A stretch of 14,412 nucleotides of DNA, taken from contig PPDG01000026.1 of NCBI GenBank assembly GCA_002899795.1, forward strand, positions 1 through 14,412, in the 5' to 3' direction. Of this stretch, positions 11,782-14,412 are shown piece by piece. The notes beneath the pieces were generated by a model. The model was not told the DNA's origin, did no database searches, and saw only the letters and a program-made list of their open reading frames with translations. How positions within the stretch are numbered: position 1 is the stretch's first letter; the number at the start of each line of letters is the position of its first letter. Both the position numbers and the translations under genes were made by a program. The stretch comes from Desulfobacteraceae bacterium (GTDB lineage: Bacteria; Desulfobacterota; Syntrophobacteria; BM002).

Positions 11782-13521
11782 ATGGGCGAGTGCTTTCGAC
11801 TACAGGACGTTTTCAAGTCTTATACGTACGATCAGGATAAAGTGCTTTCTCCTGAGGAAACGGTGGCTCATGTGCGAGAGCGGTTTGCCGGCGTGGATTT
11901 GGACATATTGGACAAAACCATGCGCATTGACTCCGGCCGCTTGGACATCCCTGTCTACATAAGCCTCTGTGGCACAGATGCTGTGCCGCTCACCTCCACC
12001 AAAAAGCAGATGGGGAAAGGAAATACGGTGATTCAGGCAGAGGCCAGCGCCCTGATGGAACTTGCCGAGCGCTTCAGCTTTTTTTCCTACATCAAAAACA
12101 CACGCTTTCCCATGGCCACCTACTCGGAGTTGGACGGCAATACCCTACCCATGGAGATGTTGTGGCAGTCGCTTAATGACAACGAGACTGATCCGAAGCT
12201 GGGCACTGCTGCACTGAGAGAGTTACCCTTTCGCTGGACCAAGGGGTGCAACCTGACCAGGAATTCTGAAGTGCTGATTCCAATCGACTGGTTTTACACC
12301 ATCCATGAGTACAATGGCCCTGCCGCTGGCAACGCACTCGAAGAGGCCATCCTGCAGAGTTTGTGCGAAGTGGTAGAGCGTCACGTCTCCTCGGTAATCA
12401 GCCACGAGCGGATGGTCACCCCAAGCATCGATCCCGCCAGTGTCCAAGATCCAGCAGCGCGGGAACTGCTTGACAAATTTGCCGCTCAATCACTTGAAGT
12501 TTTCATCAAGGACTTTTCTTTGGACACTGGAATTCCTACTGTGGGCACTCTGGCCTGGGATCCCAGTACTTTCCCCGAAAGAAGTGAAATCGTTTTCACT
12601 GCCGGCACCACCACTAATCCAGAGAAATCCCTCGTGCGTGCTCTCACCGAGATCGCTCAACTGGCGGGAGATTTCCAAAATCGCACCAGTTATCGACCGA
12701 CCCTCCCCAAGTATAAGAGTTTGGAGGAAGCCAACTACATAACCTCTGCTGCGCCTGTGGTGTCCATAAAAAGTCTTCCCGACCTTACCCACGACAACTT
12801 CAAGACTGAAATAGAACGCTGTGTTTCCGCCCTTTCTCGCGTCGGCCTAGAGGTGCTGGTCATTGATGTAACCCACCCACAGCTGGGGATCCCTTCTGTC
12901 TATACCATAATACCAGGGGCCCATTTCCGAGATCGTACCAGGGATGCCAGCGTGGTTTTTCACGCTGCCAAGATACTCAGCCAGACCGTTGAGGGACCAC
13001 AGGCAGTGGCTAGGATCCAAAAATTGATTGAATCATTTCCCAACCGTTACGATCTGCACTTTTTCATGGGATTAGCCCTGGAATATCAGGAAAAACCGCG
13101 GGAAGCGTTGAAGGAGTTTGAAACAGCCTTGGATCTGAATCCCCGCCCACTGGATATAGCCAGCGTCCATACGCATATAGGCGTGTGCCTGAAGGATATG
13201 GAAGACTACAAGGGCGCCATCGAGGCTTTGGAACTGGCAAGAGAGTTTGATCCCAACCTTAAGGAGATCTATAATCTGCTGGGTTTTTGCTATTTCACAC
13301 TCAAAGAGCACGAACGCTCTATTGAGCAGTTCGAAAGAGCCCTGGAGCTCGATCCCGGGTCCGCCATCGACTACGCCAATATCGGCTCAAATCTGCGAGA
13401 GATGGGCCATAAAAAAGAAGCCATCCGTCTCTACCAGATAGCCCTCGAAATGGATCCCACCATTGAGTTTGCCCGGGAAAGCCTAGCGCGCCTGGAAGGA
13501 GAGTTAGCAGTAAGCGAGTAA
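11782..13521 (+). CDS. ycaO: YcaO-family ATP-dependent backbone-activating protein with C-terminal TPRs
   Basis: This 579-aa protein has a YcaO domain in residues about 45-400. The ATP/Mg residues of the family are in place: GKG at 78-80, SALMELAER (89-97), NALEEAILQSLCEVVER (184-200) and RALTEIAQ (286-293). YcaO proteins use ATP to activate an amide carbonyl, making azolines, macroamidines or thioamides. Residues about 424-560 hold four tetratricopeptide repeats (for example IYNLLGFCYFTLKEHERSI). There is no proline-rich C-terminus of the azoline-forming type. Neither TfuA nor a precursor peptide is nearby, which argues against a classical RiPP cluster. The length and TPR-type tail recall E. 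coli YcaO, linked to RimO-dependent methylthiolation of ribosomal protein S12; that role is a guess here. Strong promoter and ribosome site. It ends in an inverted repeat shared with the convergent DUF456 gene. Confidence 0.92.
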   Translation: MGECFRLQDVFKSYTYDQDKVLSPEETVAHVRERFAGVDLDILDKTMRIDSGRLDIPVYISLCGTDAVPLTSTKKQMGKGNTVIQAEASALMELAERFSFFSYIKNTRFPMATYSELDGNTLPMEMLWQSLNDNETDPKLGTAALRELPFRWTKGCNLTRNSEVLIPIDWFYTIHEYNGPAAGNALEEAILQSLCEVVERHVSSVISHERMVTPSIDPASVQDPAARELLDKFAAQSLEVFIKDFSLDTGIPTVGTLAWDPSTFPERSEIVFTAGTTTNPEKSLVRALTEIAQLAGDFQNRTSYRPTLPKYKSLEEANYITSAAPVVSIKSLPDLTHDNFKTEIERCVSALSRVGLEVLVIDVTHPQLGIPSVYTIIPGAHFRDRTRDASVVFHAAKILSQTVEGPQAVARIQKLIESFPNRYDLHFFMGLALEYQEKPREALKEFETALDLNPRPLDIASVHTHIGVCLKDMEDYKGAIEALELAREFDPNLKEIYNLLGFCYFTLKEHERSIEQFERALELDPGSAIDYANIGSNLREMGHKKEAIRLYQIALEMDPTIEFARESLARLEGELAVSE

Positions 13522-13532
13522 GGCAAGACAGG

Positions 13533-13601
13533 CGAGAAAAGCGAGAAAGGAGATCAAAACTGGAGACAGGATTGCCTTTTTTTCCTTTCTCGCTTTTCCC
13601 G
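13533..13601. terminator. Inverted repeat between convergent ycaO and DUF456 genes, likely bidirectional terminator
   Basis: CGAGAAAAGCGAGAAAGG (13533-13550) and CCTTTCTCGCTTTTCCCG (13584-13601) are complementary at 17 of 18 positions, with a 33-nt loop that contains a run of seven T. Each arm is itself a tandem repeat with period 9. It lies 12 bp after the ycaO stop and 18 bp before the DUF456 stop. Confidence 0.6.
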
Positions 13602-13619
13602 CAATGCTCGCCTCAAACG

Positions 13620-14144
13620 CTATGCTCTGTCCACAAAAAATATGGCCCAGACATCCAAGCCAATCATGGTCACAACCGCCGCCCCTTTGAAAACCATAGC
13701 ACAGACCCGACCCAGCAGAGCCCCCCACCCCACCCGCATAGCTTTGTCCATCTTTCTCTGTTCCAAATAAGTCATCGAGAATGCCCCCACGAAAGCACCG
13801 AAAAAAGCTCCCACTATGGTACCAAAACCAAAGAGCATAGGTGACAACGCAACCGCTCCTAATATCCCGCCGATTACCGTCCCCACCATTGCTTTTTTTG
13901 TCCCACCATAGCGTCGGGCTCCCCAGAGGCCTGCGGTAAGATCCAGGAGTTCAGCAACTACCGCAAGTGCTAATAGCCCCAACAGTAATTGTGAGGTAAT
14001 TATGGCAAAATCTGTGAGCCAACCATAAAAGACGGATGCAACCAGTATTAACCAGGTTCCAGGCAAACCGAGTACTACTGCAATCAGGCCAGCAGGCATT
14101 GACAGCATCAGTATGACCAGGGCCAGGATTGTCATAACATCCAT
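13620..14144 (-). CDS. DUF456 family integral membrane protein
   Basis: This 174-aa protein is almost entirely hydrophobic. Family features include GLPGTW (26-31), the AELLDLTAGLWGARRYGGTKK stretch (64-84) where charged residues sit between helices, and the glycine-rich block GTVIGGILGAV plus GAFFGAFVGAF (88-122). Membrane segments fall at about 5-27, 30-48, 52-73, 86-122 (probably two) and 142-171. No biochemical function is established for the family. The ATG at 14144 has only a weak AGG upstream; MTIL four codons in is an alternative start. It ends with TAG. It converges with ycaO. A cluster of potential RNA hairpins lies 40 bp upstream of its start. Confidence 0.88.
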   Translation of the reverse strand: MDVMTILALVILMLSMPAGLIAVVLGLPGTWLILVASVFYGWLTDFAIITSQLLLGLLALAVVAELLDLTAGLWGARRYGGTKKAMVGTVIGGILGAVALSPMLFGFGTIVGAFFGAFVGAFSMTYLEQRKMDKAMRVGWGALLGRVCAMVFKGAAVVTMIGLDVWAIFFVDRA

Positions 14145-14184
14145 TAGTAAGACCTGCGGTTAGAGGTAGGAAATATTTCTTCCC

Positions 14185-14269
14185 TTGGCGGGTCGTAGCC
14201 AAATAAAGAACCCGGACCCAAAGGATCCGGCTTTGGACTGCCCCCTGAGGGGGCTACAAAAACGGATCC
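14185..14269 (-). other. Hairpin cluster upstream of the DUF456 gene, possible structured leader or repeat
   Basis: Three hairpins lie in a row: TTGGC/GCCAA (14185-14189 with 14198-14202), CCGGACC/GGATCCGG (14212-14218 with 14223-14230) and GCCCCC-TGA-GGGGGC (14240-14254). The middle one competes with CCAAAG/CTTTGG (14218-14223 with 14231-14236), and GGATCCG (14223-14229) could instead pair with CGGATCC (14263-14269). Competing stems are typical of riboswitch-like leaders, but I match it to no known class. Confidence 0.5.
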
Positions 14270-14278
14270 AGTATCCCC

Positions 14279-14313
14279 GGTCAGCACCCAGCATTCAACT
14301 ATCAGCTATCAAG
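14279..14313. repeat. Heptad repeat tract of TATCAGC words
   Basis: Five consecutive 7-nt units (for example TATCAGC, TATCAAG at 14300-14313), related to the ATCAGCG tract at 6183-6203. It lies upstream of the DUF456 gene; no gene is seen from 14145 to the window end. Confidence 0.7.
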
Positions 14314-14328
14314 TCTTTGAGAATATGC

Positions 14329-14359
14329 ACCGCAGAACCGCAGAACAAGGAACCGCAGA
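14329..14359. repeat. Tandem ACCGCAGA octamers
   Basis: ACCGCAGA occurs at 14329-14336, 14337-14344 and 14352-14359, with a 7-nt ACAAGGA unit before the last. The period is 8, unlike most other repeats in the window. The element may continue past the right edge (CTTCTGCTG near 14399 is a possible complementary arm). Confidence 0.7.
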
Positions 14360-14412
14360 ATATCGAAGTGAAAAACATTGTCTCATTGCTTTCAAAAACT
14401 TCTGCTGTTCGA

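Noticed and set aside
14185..14269. Cyclic-di-GMP (GEMM) riboswitch reading of the hairpin cluster, suggested by an AAAGCC segment
   Set aside because: The GNRA tetraloop-receptor arrangement and the second conserved stem do not line up.

Overview
The window looks like chromosomal DNA of a deltaproteobacterium in the broad sense (Desulfobacterota-like), of intermediate GC. This rests on the order of housekeeping genes (xerD, a DHH-CBS-tRNA nucleotidyltransferase, scpA, scpB, rluB), a DUF456 membrane protein and a YcaO protein with C-terminal TPRs. The taxonomy is inference. No tRNA, rRNA, CRISPR array, prophage or complete insertion sequence was seen.

Left block, minus strand (7279 down to 1): xerD; a DHH-CBS-tRNA nucleotidyltransferase gene cut by one in-frame TAG; scpA and scpB (condensin partners of Smc); rluB (23S rRNA pseudouridine synthase); and a membrane-anchored TPR protein that runs off the left edge and has no stop in the window. 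The genes are co-directional but mostly separated by repeat-filled gaps instead of being tightly packed.

Middle block (7280-10179): a divergent region between xerD and a stand-alone DHH phosphoesterase (+), then convergently a small membrane/coiled-coil protein, the C-terminal remnant of a metallo-beta-lactamase-fold gene, and an Smr-domain protein (all -).

Right block (10228-14412): RNase D (+), diverging from the Smr gene across 48 bp; a structured intergenic stretch with a REP-like palindrome; a small winged-helix-like protein; a YcaO-TPR protein behind a near-consensus sigma70 promoter; and, convergently, a DUF456 membrane protein preceded by potential RNA hairpins and more repeats.

The most unusual feature is in the intergenic DNA. 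At least seven gaps hold tandem arrays of degenerate words whose base composition differs from place to place (TCAGGTG-like, GAAATTC-like, CATTTCA-like, CTGTCCT-like, ATCAGCG-like, GGGATTT-like) but which nearly all repeat every 7 nt, often as two arms of an inverted repeat. Two of them, 7.8 kb apart, match at 35 of 36 positions. One contributes the rluB start codon. This recalls the heptanucleotide STRR repeats of cyanobacteria, but with varied words. Two genes carry lesions: an in-frame amber codon in the nucleotidyltransferase (nonsense mutation, assembly error or recoding) and a deletion that removed the front of the metallo-beta-lactamase gene at the Smr stop codon.
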